NCBI GenBank assembly: GCA_013400975.1
Contig: WBMZ01010917.1
Coordinates: 310,001 to 374,000 of the forward strand
DNA from: Atrichornis clamosus
Taxonomy: Eukaryota; Chordata; Aves; Passeriformes; Menuridae
Length of the DNA: 64,000 bases
Direction of reading: 5' to 3'
Part shown: in pieces, positions 28,801-39,946 of the stretch
Layout of the letters: each line of letters begins with the position of its first letter
How positions within the stretch are numbered: the stretch's first letter is position 1
Position numbers and translations under genes: made by a program
The notes under the pieces: generated by a model
The model's database searches: none
Seen by the model: the letters and a program-made list of their open reading frames with translations, nothing else
Told to the model about the DNA's origin: nothing

Positions 28801-29431
28801 TTCTGAATCCCCACACTCTTGGGATCCTGTAAATATCAGGCCTTAGTGGAGGCACTTTCCAGTTGCACTGTGGCAATGCAGCTCCTCTCTTGTTCTGCCA
28901 GCCAGCAGTGACTGAAATTGAGTCCAGTGGTGGCAGATCAATAACAGAGAGGCTGCCCGGGACCATGGGCCAGGAGCCCATCCTGATATTGTGAGAGATC
29001 CAGGCACAGCCATGAGATAAAATGAGTCTTATGCTGCGACCATGCAACTTGACCTGTCTGCATTTGCTCCATCATAGGAAGTGTTTCACCTGTATGAGAC
29101 TTCCAGATATTTGAACTGACCAATGTAGAGACAGCAGAATTTAGGGATCTGCTGGATGGACTAAGTAGCACAAGTTGTCCTGGGATTGTGATTCACTATG
29201 TGTCAGATCACACTGCAACTCCACTTTGCTCATATCCCTGAACTTCCTTCTTTTGGAACCTAGTTCATGGTCAATAGCTAGAAGATTGAGTAGGTTTTGT
29301 ATTCATTCGGGATTAAACAATTACCAGGCTGTGAATAAAGTGAAAGTCTCTCCTTGTTCTGCTGGATTAGACATATTCATTGGGTCCCCAATCAGTTTGC
29401 ATCTTTGTTTTGAGAAGTTCTGAGATATGAG

Positions 29432-29468
29432 TAAAAAAAAGAAAAAAAAAAAGAAAGAAAAGAAAAGA
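29432..29468. repeat. A/G-rich simple repeat
   Basis: Runs of A broken by single G bases. Low complexity. Confidence 0.85.
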
Positions 29469-30725
29469 CTAATTGGTAAAGCAGCTGCTTCTGAGAAGCC
29501 ATTTCATCCCTATCATTTTCATTTGTCTGCTGTTTACAGGAGCAGAATACAAAACAAAATGTAGTGTAAATAACTACATCTCCAAACCTGTTTATCCATT
29601 TCATTTTACAAGCATTACAGAAGCACTTTAGAACTCTCATGATACACCAAATTTGTCTTATTCTAGTAAAAAAAAAGGTATCATATAAAAGTTTGAATTG
29701 ATCTTCAGGAATATCTGGCTCATTTTATATCTATTAAATGATTGTTATAGTCTTTAGATTGCACCCAGAACAGTTAAGGGTTAATTATCTCTCTGAGATA
29801 ATCAGAGTGTTTTTCAAGGTGCTTCAGTTAGAAGAGCATAAAATCTCTCATCTCCAGCTCTTCATAAAAGAACAGATTGGAAAAGGTTACTACTTGACTG
29901 TGAGACTAAATTAAACTATATTTTCAAGGTTTCTTACTGCCTTTGAGACAAGAATATAAGTGCTCATATCCTTATTGGGGTCCTAATTTTTCTGCCCTTT
30001 CCTTTCATTGCCTCTCTTTTCCAACAATAAAGCACATTTCTATCTCTTTACTCTCTGTTCACTATTTATTGCCCACTCCACCCCTACTTTGCTATGATGA
30101 CTGAAAGGGAAATAAAGGGCAAATTGCTTTAAGAGGACAAATGTGGAACCAAATAAAAGACAGCATTACTACCTTGATAAGCATAAAAGGGCAAGAGCCC
30201 TTGAGGTGAGCATAAAAGGAGATGTAAAGAGAGCTGGTTTGTGTAATTGTCAGAGAGCCACAGGGTTGCATGGGCTGGAGATTTTATGGCTTGTAAGGCT
30301 GCAAGTTTCTGCAGAGGAGAGATGATCTGATGAAACTAAGAGAAGCTGGATGTATAAAAAAATCAAGGTTGTGGATTACCTGGATGCAAATGAAAGTTTT
30401 GCCTCAAAAGCATCGAGTGCCAAGTGTGGGCTCTCATTCGGAAAAGCACTGAAACACGGGAACGCTCCTGTGAGCACTGGAGATCATTTGTCAGAAGTTG
30501 TGTGTATCTTCTACACGTTGTGCCCACAACCCTCAGCTCTTGAGAGCTTTCAGCCCTAAATCCTGGACTCAGGGCATATGTATCAGTGTTTGATCCTGAG
30601 CACCTTCTGAAGATACTGAGAACCCTTGTGTACTGTTTGCTTGGATGAGAAGAAATCACACCACTCGCTTCTCAGGACTGCAGAACTAGAGAGCATCTGT
30701 TTTTAAAATAGGATTTTGTATCATA

Positions 30726-30763
30726 ATAAAAAAAAAGAATAAAAAAGAAAAAATAAAAAGAGA
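30726..30763. repeat. A-rich simple repeat
   Basis: A-runs interrupted by G or T (AAAAAAAAAGAATAAAAAAG). Low complexity. Confidence 0.8.
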
Positions 30764-33700
30764 GTTACCATACATTTACAATCAAACAATTTAATCTTAT
30801 CTGTATCTGCACAATGCAGACTCCTTGTAGGTGGAAAGTTTGCTTTCAGCAGACCCACTGTGTTTTGCTGAGAGACAACTACATTAATTACTGTACTGCA
30901 AGGAGGGTATGGATCTCCCTCCGCACACTATTAATTTTAGATAGAACTTCATCAAAAGTTAAAGAGCCTGAGAATAAAACTGGGATGAGAATCGTGGAAA
31001 CTGGGCGTGATGAATGGCTGTGGAGTCTGGGCCGGAGCCCCGCAGCCGTGTTTGCCTGACCTGCCCTGGCTCAGCAGCCGTGGGTGCAGCAGCGGGAGCT
31101 GCCAGACAGACCCAGCGCCTTGCTCAGTGCGTGTGTGTAAGGCTGGGCACTGAGGGGTGAGGACAGCCTTCCTCTTCTCCCTCTAATAGCTTCCAAAGTG
31201 AGTGCTAAATTCCCTGAGCTGTCCGAGGTGTTCTTCCTGTTGCCAAAAAGGTGAGAAGAAAATGCTGATAGTGGGAATGGTGATGGCTTCTGTGAACACC
31301 CACCGTCTGCCTGCTTGTATCTGGTGTGTCATATACTAATTTCTTTTTTTTCTGGGCTATTCTAGAGCCTGCCGGTAGCCTGAGGTAGAGTTAGGTCAGA
31401 AAAAAATATCGAAATAATATTTGATTGAGAAATATCTGGATTTTGTTGATGTGTCTGAAACATTTTGTGGACATATTGTAGGGCTTCCTCATGCATGTGG
31501 TATTGCACATTGTGCTTGCTTATACAGCAATGTGGTCATTTTTCTGATATGCTCACCAGTCTGATTTATCTGTCTGTTTTCAATCTTTTCCTATGCTCTC
31601 CTGTTTGAATAGCCAAAGAACCCACCAAAATATTTATATACAAAATAGGGAGATGGATTCATCCACAGTGCACTTCTGTGTGACTCATGAGCTTTACAGA
31701 CCCACGAAATATTATTGACTCTGTTAGATATGTAACCTAAGGCATTATCACCATTAGCAAAGAAAATTTGTTACTTTTTATGCAAACTTACAGATTTTTT
31801 TATGGCTACATCTCTGAATTTTTACACTGAAGGGAAAGAAGAAATAAACCATGGTCTGCTTGTCTCCTTTACCCTGTCTTTCTCCCTATACCTCCATCAT
31901 AGGTATTGTTTTCCACTTTTCACTTTTTCAGCAGGAAGCTAACTGGATGGAAAGATTCTTTTTTTTTTTTTCCCTAGGTTTTGGCTCCCAGTGTTTGTAT
32001 GGAAAATAATAGTGTGTTTGGCAGATTATGGATTACTGTGTTTTTCTGGGAACCAGCCTAGATGGTCACAAATGTTTCCTCTGTCCTGCATAAACTTCTG
32101 GAATACCTACAGGAAGCCCTCAGATGGAAATACACTCGGCAATCCTCTGCTGGGGATCATCACTACAGGACAGAAAGGTCTCAATGTTTCTAAAGAGGGA
32201 ATGTGGGTTTTTTACATCTGAAGACCTTGAGTTCAAAGCCCATTAAGTTAAGTCTTGCATTGAGATTTGAGGTTTCTTCTCATGCTGTTTTCATGAAGAA
32301 ATTTATCTTTTCCCTTGCCTGTAAGGCTTTTCCTCACAGACTTCCAAACCAGTGTGCTGCAATACTTGGCTCCTGGGAAGCAGTAATTCAGTGGAGAATA
32401 TTTGCTGATAGGGTTCGTGGAGGAAGACTCCAACACTGGTCTGAGGAGCAGCTGAAACTCCAGGCTGACTCACCAGGCTCAGCACACAGCTCTTTTGTTT
32501 GCACTGTGTATTAGCTTAAGAGTTGTTTACTTAAGTGTAACCTAACCTGGAATGAAATTTTAAGCCCTGGAGCTGTTCAGGTATAATTCAAAGCAGGAGG
32601 AAGATTTTCAGTTCTGAACTTGTCCACCTTCTATGGTGCTGCTACTGAGCCAATGGTTTTGATTTCCATGCTGCAGGAATGATCAGGGAGGAGCAGTCTG
32701 GTCTGTCAGTTCTCCTGGTGGGACTGCTCTGGTTTGGTGGCATGATGCATCAATATTATCTTTCAAATTGGTACTCTCAATCTGGTCAACCCTTCTTAAC
32801 CTGAGTATTAAAATGTCATTGTAAGTCAGAGGCAGAGGAAGACAAGTAGGAAGCAAATTTGAGGACTAGGTGAGAGCTGAGATGCTCTGGTGTTAATCTG
32901 AGAGGAGGAAGGAAGGGAAGGATGGAGCCCTAAGCATCACTAACAGTGCTGGTATCACCCTGCTCTCTTAGACCATCTTTCTGTTGGTTTTGATGCAAAT
33001 CCTCCAGGGTTTGATGCAAATTCTCTAGAAGTAAGTACTGCCCTGTGGTATTGTTAGATCACTAGAGAAGGCATGATGAGTTATCTGTAGATAAAACATT
33101 TTATTATCCTGGCATTAGTAGAGCAGGTTTGAGCACATCAGTGTCAAGAGACTGAAAGGTGGCAGGAGCTCTGCCCCTTGAAGGGGGAGGCGAGGGCAGG
33201 CAGTGTCACCCAGCACATCTGTTGGTGCACTCAGGCTCCTGAGGGAGGCTCTAACATCAGCAGGTGAGGAGGGTCAGTGCAGGTCATCAGGCTTTGACAT
33301 GTGTCCAGGCACAGGAAAACAAGGAAGCTATTCAAATAGTTTAATTTAAAATATGAGAAATTCACAAAGAGCCAGTGAAGGTGGGGACGGCAAATTCATT
33401 GCTGCTAGCATGACCCATGCATTTTATCTTTCAAGAGAGAAGGGAACTGGAGTAGTGTGTACTGCCTGCATAAATAACATTGTCCTGAAAATAACAAGGA
33501 TCCATGTCCTACAAATCATTTGGAAATTTACTGAGCTTCCCTTAAAAATAAATTGGCTTTTTCATTCCTGCTTCTAGGTTAGGAGGTTTTTTGTTGGCTT
33601 TTTTTCTTTATAGGCTTGCACCTGTGCCAGCTACAGCTTCTTATGTCTAAACTGGATTTATTCATGGGAAGTTTATGTGTGTTTGTTCTTGTGCCAGTGT

Positions 33701-34186
33701 TGTACTTTCTTGTACCTCAGTTTTCTTTCTTCATGATGATTTTCCTCCCAATGTATTTATAGATGGAGAGGGGATCTGATTGCTCTGTTTTGCTGAGTTA
33801 AGTGCACCAAGTTCCTTTGGTTATTAAAATCAGCTTGCTGTTTCCTGATCTTCCTTTCACAGTGCCTGTACTACATTAGCTAGAAATTTTCCATATTCTC
33901 TGTACTTTACTGAAGTCTAAATAAGCTTTTCTGCTCTGTTCTCGTCTTTAAAAAGGAAAAAAACCCAACACAAACCAGACATTTACTAAAAAAGAGGTAC
34001 TGCCTAGGCTAAATCTAAGGAGCCAGGCTCAGCCTAATTGCAGTAAAACAGGAATTGTACTGCAGTTTCTCATTTATTTCCTAATTATCATTTTCCTTAA
34101 AATCTAATGTGAAGCCTTATGTATTTCTGAGGCCACACTCAGGGAGCCAAGTAATGTCCATTTCAACTCCCTTGGAAAATGACAAT

Positions 34187-34682
34187 TTAGCTGCTGCTCA
34201 TCACCAGTCCTTCTGGACCTTCATGGATTTCCTGGATCTGTTGTAAGTCTGTATTACCAAGTGTCCAGTTCACGTGCCACTCTACCAAAGTTCTCCAAGA
34301 AAAATAGCTTGTTATTTTTGGAGGCAATATCTCATTTATCATTAATGTCAGCTCCATATCACTACTGGGCAGTCCTTTCCTACACATATTTGGTGAAGGA
34401 CCTCCTGTAACTATTTCAGTGGTTTTTGCAATATCTACCTCAGTCTGATTCTCCAGTTTTAAATTTGGATTTTGACCTCCATGTCCTGTTCTATTCTTTG
34501 TAGTTTCTATGTTCACACTTCATATATTTTTGGAGATGTTCACTCAGCCAGACAGAAAAAAGTTGGCTATAGGATTTCTTCCCAAGTCTGAAATCCAGAG
34601 AGCAGATTCTTGCGCAAAGAGAGAGAAGCCATGTGTCTGCATTTGCCTCCACCCAGGCAGCATTCCACCCTCGACAGGTCAT
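34187..34682 (-). pseudogene. Unidentified minus-strand ORF remnant
   Basis: Two overlapping minus-strand frames, 34682-34491 (63 codons) and 34516-34187 (109 codons), could be one broken coding sequence with a frameshift near 34500. The text is protein-like, with tryptophans and varied residues (LVEWHVNWTLGNTDLQQIQE near the 3' end). It includes a possible NWT glycosylation sequon. I recognise no family. A retroelement fragment or a retrocopy is possible, and so is chance. Confidence 0.2.
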
Positions 34683-34795
34683 GCCGACTCTAGGAGAGCT
34701 CAGGCTACTAAACTGATCCCTCTTTATCTTGGGGGGATTGGAAGAGTCTGGTGAGGATAACCAGACTCTGAGGCTGCTCCTTGATGAGAGTATTT

Positions 34796-35007
34796 AGAGC
34801 CAGCTGGAGATGGTTCACTTTGTCGTGAGGAGAACCAGAAACAATTTATGGTCACGGGTCCCTGTTGCTTCTCAGTGTGATTTTTGCCATTTCTGTTTCA
34901 GAGAGCCAGCTGGAGATGGTTCACTTTGTCGTGAGGAGAACCAGAAACAATTTATGGTCACGGGTCCCTGTTGCTTCTCAGTGTGATTTTTGCCATTTCT
35001 GTTTCAG
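34796..35007. repeat. Perfect tandem duplication, 2 x 106 bp
   Basis: Unit 1 (34796-34901) and unit 2 (34902-35007) appear identical at every base when read against each other, beginning AGAGCCAGCTGGAGATGG and ending TTCTGTTTCAG. The repeat ends just past 35009, where the copies diverge (AGAGAGCC versus AGAGGGCA). Each unit ends in a pyrimidine tract plus CAG, resembling a 3' splice site, and contains TCGTGAGG, a weak donor-like string. It is a recent duplication or an assembly artefact. Confidence 0.97.
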
Positions 35008-35078
35008 AGGGCACTTCACTGGAACAGAATGAGTGGTCTTAGCACCCTAGAAAAACATTTTCAATCTGCCATCTTGTT

Positions 35079-35364
35079 AGAATCATAGAATGGCCTGGGA
35101 TGGAAGGGATCTTAAAGATCATCTTGTTCCAACCCCCTTTCTTGGGCAAGGACACCTTTCACTAGACCATGTTGCTCAGGGCCATATCCAACCTGGCCTT
35201 GAACACTTCCAGGGATGGGACAGCACAGTTTCTCTGGGCAACCTATGCCAGGGCCTCACCACCCTCACAGTAAAGAATTTCTTCCTAATCTCTAATCTCA
35301 ACCTACTCCATTTCAATTTGAAGCCATTCCTCCTTGTTCTGTCCCTTAGCAGGGACTGAGCACA
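35079..35364 (-). mobile_element. CR1 LINE 3' fragment
   Basis: It starts AGAATCATAGAATGGCCTGGGATGGAAGGGATC. It passes through ACACCTTTCACTAGACCATG, CACCCTCACAGTAAAGAATTTC and ends near CCTTAGCAGGGACTGAGCAC. The minus-strand frame at 35376-35176 (66 codons) is a remnant of the ORF2 C-terminus, with [19 protein letters not shown]. Confidence 0.94.
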
Positions 35365-37097
35365 GTATTCAGACATTCAAAAGTGTGGTTTCTTGTAGAG
35401 ACACTGGCAAAAGTGTTTCATTTATGCTAATATTAACATGGTTTTGTTTTGTGTCGGGGTCTCACTGTCACTCATACTGGCACAACCAAGAGCTGTGTAG
35501 GACCTTGGGATGGGGCAGTGGAGTATCTGTACCTGTGTTTGCTGCTGAAGAAATCATGTGGGGCACTGCATCTTGCAATGTTTTTTATAACATATTTGAT
35601 TTCCTGTATTTTGATCAGGAAAGCTCTCCTCACAATGCACAAGCATTATGAGTAACATCCAGCTTCACAGTGTGGGAGCAAGAACCTTTATATTTTTGTT
35701 TTTGCTTAGTTATAAAGTCACTGTTCGGCAATTCCTCCCTGCTTACAAAGGCTCAGAGGAAGCTCTGAGGAGGAATGCATAATATTTGCCAGTCTAATGA
35801 TTTAAATAGTGTTATGTGGCTTAAAAATAGGGGAAAAACCCCCCAAAACCAGCAACCACACAATAGGTAAGGTGTTTTATTCAGTTTTCTGTACAGAGGT
35901 TGATTATTTTAACTGCACAACAACGAGCCTGGTGAAACTCAAATGAGGATGTCTTTGGGTTTTTTTGGCCACCCAAGCTGAAGCTGTTCTTTGCTCACAT
36001 ACTGCTTGCGATATTTATTACCTCCTTTGAAGTTTTTGTTGACATTTTGCCTGAAACTTTCACTGAAAGTATTTTCAGGAAAAATATTCACTTTTTAAAG
36101 GTATAAACTGATAAATTGTGAGCATTTGTATTTCTATTTTTTAATTTAATCTACCAATTTGAGCCTTTAATATTTTCGCTGCCCCGTGTGCTGTTTTCCA
36201 TGAATGTCACTGAGGTGTTGGGGGGCTTTGACCTGAGGTCCTCAACATCTCTCTCCTCTGCCATTGATCCAACTGACCACCAGTATCACAACCTGAGGTG
36301 CAAGTCTCTGCAATGCACTCATATGCACAACTGAACCAACAACAGCATATTTAGAAGCCTCTTGTGTCTTCTGACTAGATGACCGTGCCGTAAAGTCTTT
36401 CTTTAGGAAGAATGTATCTAATTCCATGATGATTTGTACCAGAATTGCATTATGCCATTGCATTATCAAGGCAAGAACATTTGGCATCAGGTGCCAAACA
36501 ATCTGCAATAAATCATTTATTAATAACTGTTTATTGACATTCTTTTTATTAAGAATTAAAACGTGTTTGGTCATCTATAAAACATGGGTGTCATTTTTGG
36601 CTGCAATCCCTAATACTGCAGACCTTGCTAATCTCCAGATTCTCCTTATATCTGGACCTTCAGCCTCAGAGTTTGACCTCATCTGAGAGTTTCTTAGGTT
36701 TCTATGACTTTGTTATGCAGTTTTTGTTTTGAGCAGTTCAATTTAGTGGGTACACAGGACAATGCCTATTTATGACCCCTAGAATATCTCCGACATTCAA
36801 ATGAATTTATTAAAATTTAGGGGATGAACACAGAAAGGTTTAAATAAGACAAAGACCTATCTCCTTTATGTTCTTACACCTAGTCCATTTTACAAAGGAC
36901 AAAATGAAGGTTGGAACTAACCTTGTTAGGAAGTCACCAGTACTTAGGTATCACCATGTGTTTTTGATATCCAAGGCAGTACTGTCAGCAGTTCTGGTCT
37001 GAGCAATGCGTGAAGTAAAGGTCTGCAAGGTCTGTCCAGTATTCTCTTAGGAACTGAATGTCTCTAAGTCTGCTGAAAGTTTTGCATGGCCATCGTT
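35365..37097. other. Unassigned 1.7-kb stretch
   Basis: No repeat was recognised. A 110-codon minus-strand ORF at 36242-36574 is longer than most here and has helix-like text (NDLLQIVWHLMPNVLALI), but no family is recognised. Confidence 0.35.
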
Positions 37098-37258
37098 GCC
37101 CAGAATATTGAAGTGTTGGATGTGTTCAAGGCCAGGTTGGACGAAGCCCTGAGCAACCTTATCTAGGGGAAGCTGTCCCTGCCAAGGACAGGGGGGTGGA
37201 ATGAGATGATCTTTAAGGTCCCTTCCAACCCAAACAATTCCATGATTCTATGATTCCA
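37098..37258 (+). mobile_element. CR1 LINE 3' end
   Basis: GTGTTCAAGGCCAGGTTGGACGAAGCCCTGAGCAACC and the final CAATTCCATGATTCTATGATTCC are the canonical 3' end of CR1 in + orientation. Confidence 0.95.
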
Positions 37259-37633
37259 TTATATGAAACTTTCACCTGAAGCACCTGTGTATAGTGTCCC
37301 CAACTTTAGGTGACTTTATAAAAAACACCAGCTGAGCCACAGGAAATCAGTTTCCTAATGCACGTGTTTAGGGCTGCTTGAGATGCTTCTGAGCAGGACA
37401 CACAAGATGGGCGAAGGCTGACATTACCATGGTGTGGCAGTGGGTAACCAGTTGGGCATTTCCTGAAAGAACTGCAGCCTGTGGAAGCATCCACATTGGA
37501 GTAAGGAATGTGTGAAGAGGGTGCAGCAGCTGAGAGGTGCTGTTATGGACAGACAGTGACTCCCATTCCCATCACCCTGAGCTGCTGCTCCCCCTGAGGC
37601 AGAAGAGGAGTCTGAAAGAGTGAAGCCGAGCCT

Positions 37634-37662
37634 GGGGAGAGGGAGTGGGTTGGAGGGAGGGG
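37634..37662 (+). promoter_or_regulatory. Predicted G-quadruplex motif in LTR
   Basis: Five runs of three or four Gs with spacers of 1-5 bases (GGGGAGAGGGAGTGGGTTGG then AGGGAGGGG) satisfy the usual G3+N1-7 rule. It lies ~43 bp upstream of the AATAAA at 37705. Confidence 0.6.
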
Positions 37663-37704
37663 TTTTTTTTAATGTTTGGGTTTGTTTCTTCTTACCCAAT
37701 TGTG

Positions 37705-37710
37705 AATAAA
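37705..37710 (+). terminator. Polyadenylation signal of the LTR
   Basis: AATAAA followed by TTAATTTCCC, the same context as at 26411. Confidence 0.5.
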
Positions 37711-37870
37711 TTAATTTCCCTGAAGTTGAATCCGTTTTACCAGTAACTGGTACACGATCTCCCTGTCTTTATCCCATCCTATTTTTCAGCCTGTTTTCTC
37801 CTGCTGTTCTGTGGATGAGGGGGAGTGAATGTGGTTGGGAATTTGGTTGTTAGTCAAGGACAATTTTGAG

Positions 37871-38673
37871 CAGCAAAAAATCTAAAAGAAGAGGCCAGAT
37901 AGTTAAAGAATATTTGGAATTGGTCTAGTGGAATAGGCACATAGTAAAGCTTTAATATCTGCATACTGAGGAGTGTCCCATTACACTTATGTGTAATTCC
38001 ACTTTAATACCGTGTTACTTTTATTTGGAAGTTATGAGACTTTATGAGTAGTCCAAAGAGGGTATTTTTTTTCAGTTAAAAAATTGTATTGCAAATAACT
38101 GTAATGAAAATTCAAAGGGCCTCAAGGCATAATTCTTGTACTTGCTCTAGAAAAAGTCAGGATCAATACCATCAATTTAAAACTCCTGCATAGCGCAAGG
38201 ACAGCATAAGGCAGAAAAAGATCAGGTAGCTTATATTTCGTTGATGTTATGTTTAGGTAGTAGGTACAGTGTGTATTTAGAGCCTGAGCTGCTTTTATTT
38301 TCTTTTCTGAAAACTAAAATGTAAATGGAGAGTTTTCATACCCAAGCTCTTGACTAGAACAGATACCTAGAAACATTAAAGGTTGTGCTGGAATTATATC
38401 CCAGTTGGGAAGGAGCTGCCAGTTGGAACAGGTAGTGTAATGTGGGCTTTCAGCTGTGAAGGACACGGCATAATTGCCTCTGGAGTGGCATTTGTTTTGT
38501 TTTTTTGTTTTGTTTTGTTTTCTCCCCATGATACCCCTTTCTTCTGCTTTTAGCCTCACAGAGACAGATATAGTTTATCCACTATTATAAACCTAGCAAA
38601 GATTTTATTGGTAAATGTAACCTGTGTGCGATGTTGTTCATGAAGGAGTTAACAGAAAAATCGGTGTTTTTAT
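37871..38673. other. Unassigned 0.8-kb stretch
   Basis: Nothing recognised except a (TTTTG)n-like run at 38489-38520. Confidence 0.35.
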
Positions 38674-39072
38674 AGATTTATAGAATAGTTTGTGTTAGAA
38701 GGGACCTTAAAGATCACCTAGTTCCAAACTCCCTGCCATGGGCAGGGACACCTTCCACAAAACCAGGCTGCTCAGACCCCCATTGAGCCTGACCTTTAAC
38801 ACTTCCAGGGATGGGGCATCCACAACTCCACTGGGCAAGTTATTCCAGCGCCTCACCACCCTCAAAGTAAACAATTTCTTCCTAATATCTAATCTAAACC
38901 TACTGTCTTTCAGTTTGAACCCATTCCCCCTTGTACTCTCACTACATGCTCTTCTAAATAGTCTCTCTCCACCTTTCTTGTAGGTTCCCTTCCGGTACTG
39001 AAAGACCCCAATTAGGTCACCAAAATCAGGTCTTCTCTTTTCTAGGCTGAGCAATTCCAGTTCTCTCAGCCA
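38674..39072 (-). mobile_element. CR1 LINE 3' fragment with open ORF2 C-terminus
   Basis: About 400 bp reversed, from TTTATAGAATAGTTTGTGTTAG to CTAGGCTGAGCAATTCCAGTTCTCTCAGCC. The minus-strand frame 39093-38707 stays open for 128 codons and carries the CR1 ORF2 C-terminal signature ([43 protein letters not shown]). It lacks the RT core and endonuclease, so it is not functional, but it is the least damaged coding piece among the CR1 copies. Confidence 0.96.
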
Positions 39073-39488
39073 TTTTTTACTGCTCATTTCCACACACAGA
39101 TGCTCTCTTCTGAGGAAATAATTCTGCTAAGTGTCATAATGTTTTTGGTTGTTGGGTAAATATTTACAAGTTATAATTTAGCTTTTATTTTTGCATTTAC
39201 AGGCTTGGACAAAAATCAGGCCAAAACCATTTGCACATACTGGTGACATGAGAAATTTATAAACAAAGAGACCAAAGGAGGGAAAATTCAGAGAAAGGGA
39301 GACTGACACCAACATGGTGTTACAGCAGGTTGGTGGGAAATCTATGAAGAGGTGGAGGTGTCCTGAGCTACACTGTGCAGGATTAGGTACTGTGCTGTAC
39401 ACTGCCTCTTATCTCTCATCTGTGGAAGTGGTGATGAGAGAAGACTGGGATGAGGTTTTTTTCTCTGTTTAGATTGAGCTCATATTTT

Positions 39489-39670
39489 GGGCACTGGAAC
39501 AGGCTCCCCAGGGCAGTGGTCATGGCCTAGGCCTGCTGGAGTTCAAGAAGTGTTTGGGCAATGCTCTCACACACAGGGTGTGACCCTTGGGGTGTTCTGT
39601 GCAGGGCCAGGAGCTGGACTCGATGATCCTTGTGGGTCACTTCTAACTCAGGAGATTCTATGATTCTATG
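39489..39670 (+). mobile_element. CR1 LINE 3' fragment
   Basis: GGGCACTGGAACAGGCTCCCCAGGGCAGTGGTCATGG through GAGCTGGACTCGATGATCCTTGTGGG to ATTCTATGATTCTATG, + orientation. Confidence 0.95.
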
Positions 39671-39786
39671 TGTAACTCAAGTCAGTGAAATTGCTATATT
39701 GTCTTTTTCTGCCTTCCTTCATCTAACAGAGTGATCCCCTATGGGATAGCAAACAGTCAGAATGCAACAGGTTTAGATATGATTAA

Positions 39787-39946
39787 CAGAATCATGGAAT
39801 AGGTCAGGTTGGAAGGGACCACACTGGGCCATCTGATCCAATCTTCCTGCTAATGCAGGGTCATCCCACAGCACACAACACAGGATTGTATCCAGACAGT
39901 TCCTGACTATCTGCAGTGAGGGAGACTCCACCCTCTCCAGGCAAAG
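39787..39946 (-). mobile_element. CR1 LINE 3' fragment
   Basis: CAGAATCATGGAATAGGTCAGGTTGGAAGGGACC continues through CAGGGTCATCCCACAGCACAC and GAGGGAGACTCCACCCTCTCC. It is reversed and of the older subfamily with the 'GGTCATCCCA' block. It lies 117 bp from the + copy at 39489 in the opposite orientation. Confidence 0.93.

Larger units (their letters stand above)
28801..34186. other. Unassigned 5.4-kb stretch
   Basis: No recognised transposon or gene. Purine-rich simple runs occur at 29432-29468 and 30726-30763. A locally GC-rich segment with several CpGs lies at about 31010-31140, but it is too short for a CpG island. Nothing in it looks like a conserved exon. Confidence 0.4.
37415..37870 (+). 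repeat. ERV LTR, same family as 26140-26573
   Basis: U3 text AACTGCAGCCTGTGGAAGCATCCACATTGGAG, TGTTATGGACAGACAGTGAC and CCCATTCCCATCACCCTGAG is followed by AATAAATTAATTTCCC and CGATCTCCCTGTCTTTATC, matching the avian LTR family seen at 26 kb. The U5 end is badly diverged, so the right edge is approximate. It holds a run of five G-tracts at 37634-37662. No internal ERV sequence adjoins it, so a solo LTR is likely. Confidence 0.65.

Noticed and set aside
31010..31140. Possible CpG island or promoter
   Set aside because: Only about 130 bp is GC-rich with a handful of CpGs, and no exon or start codon context follows.
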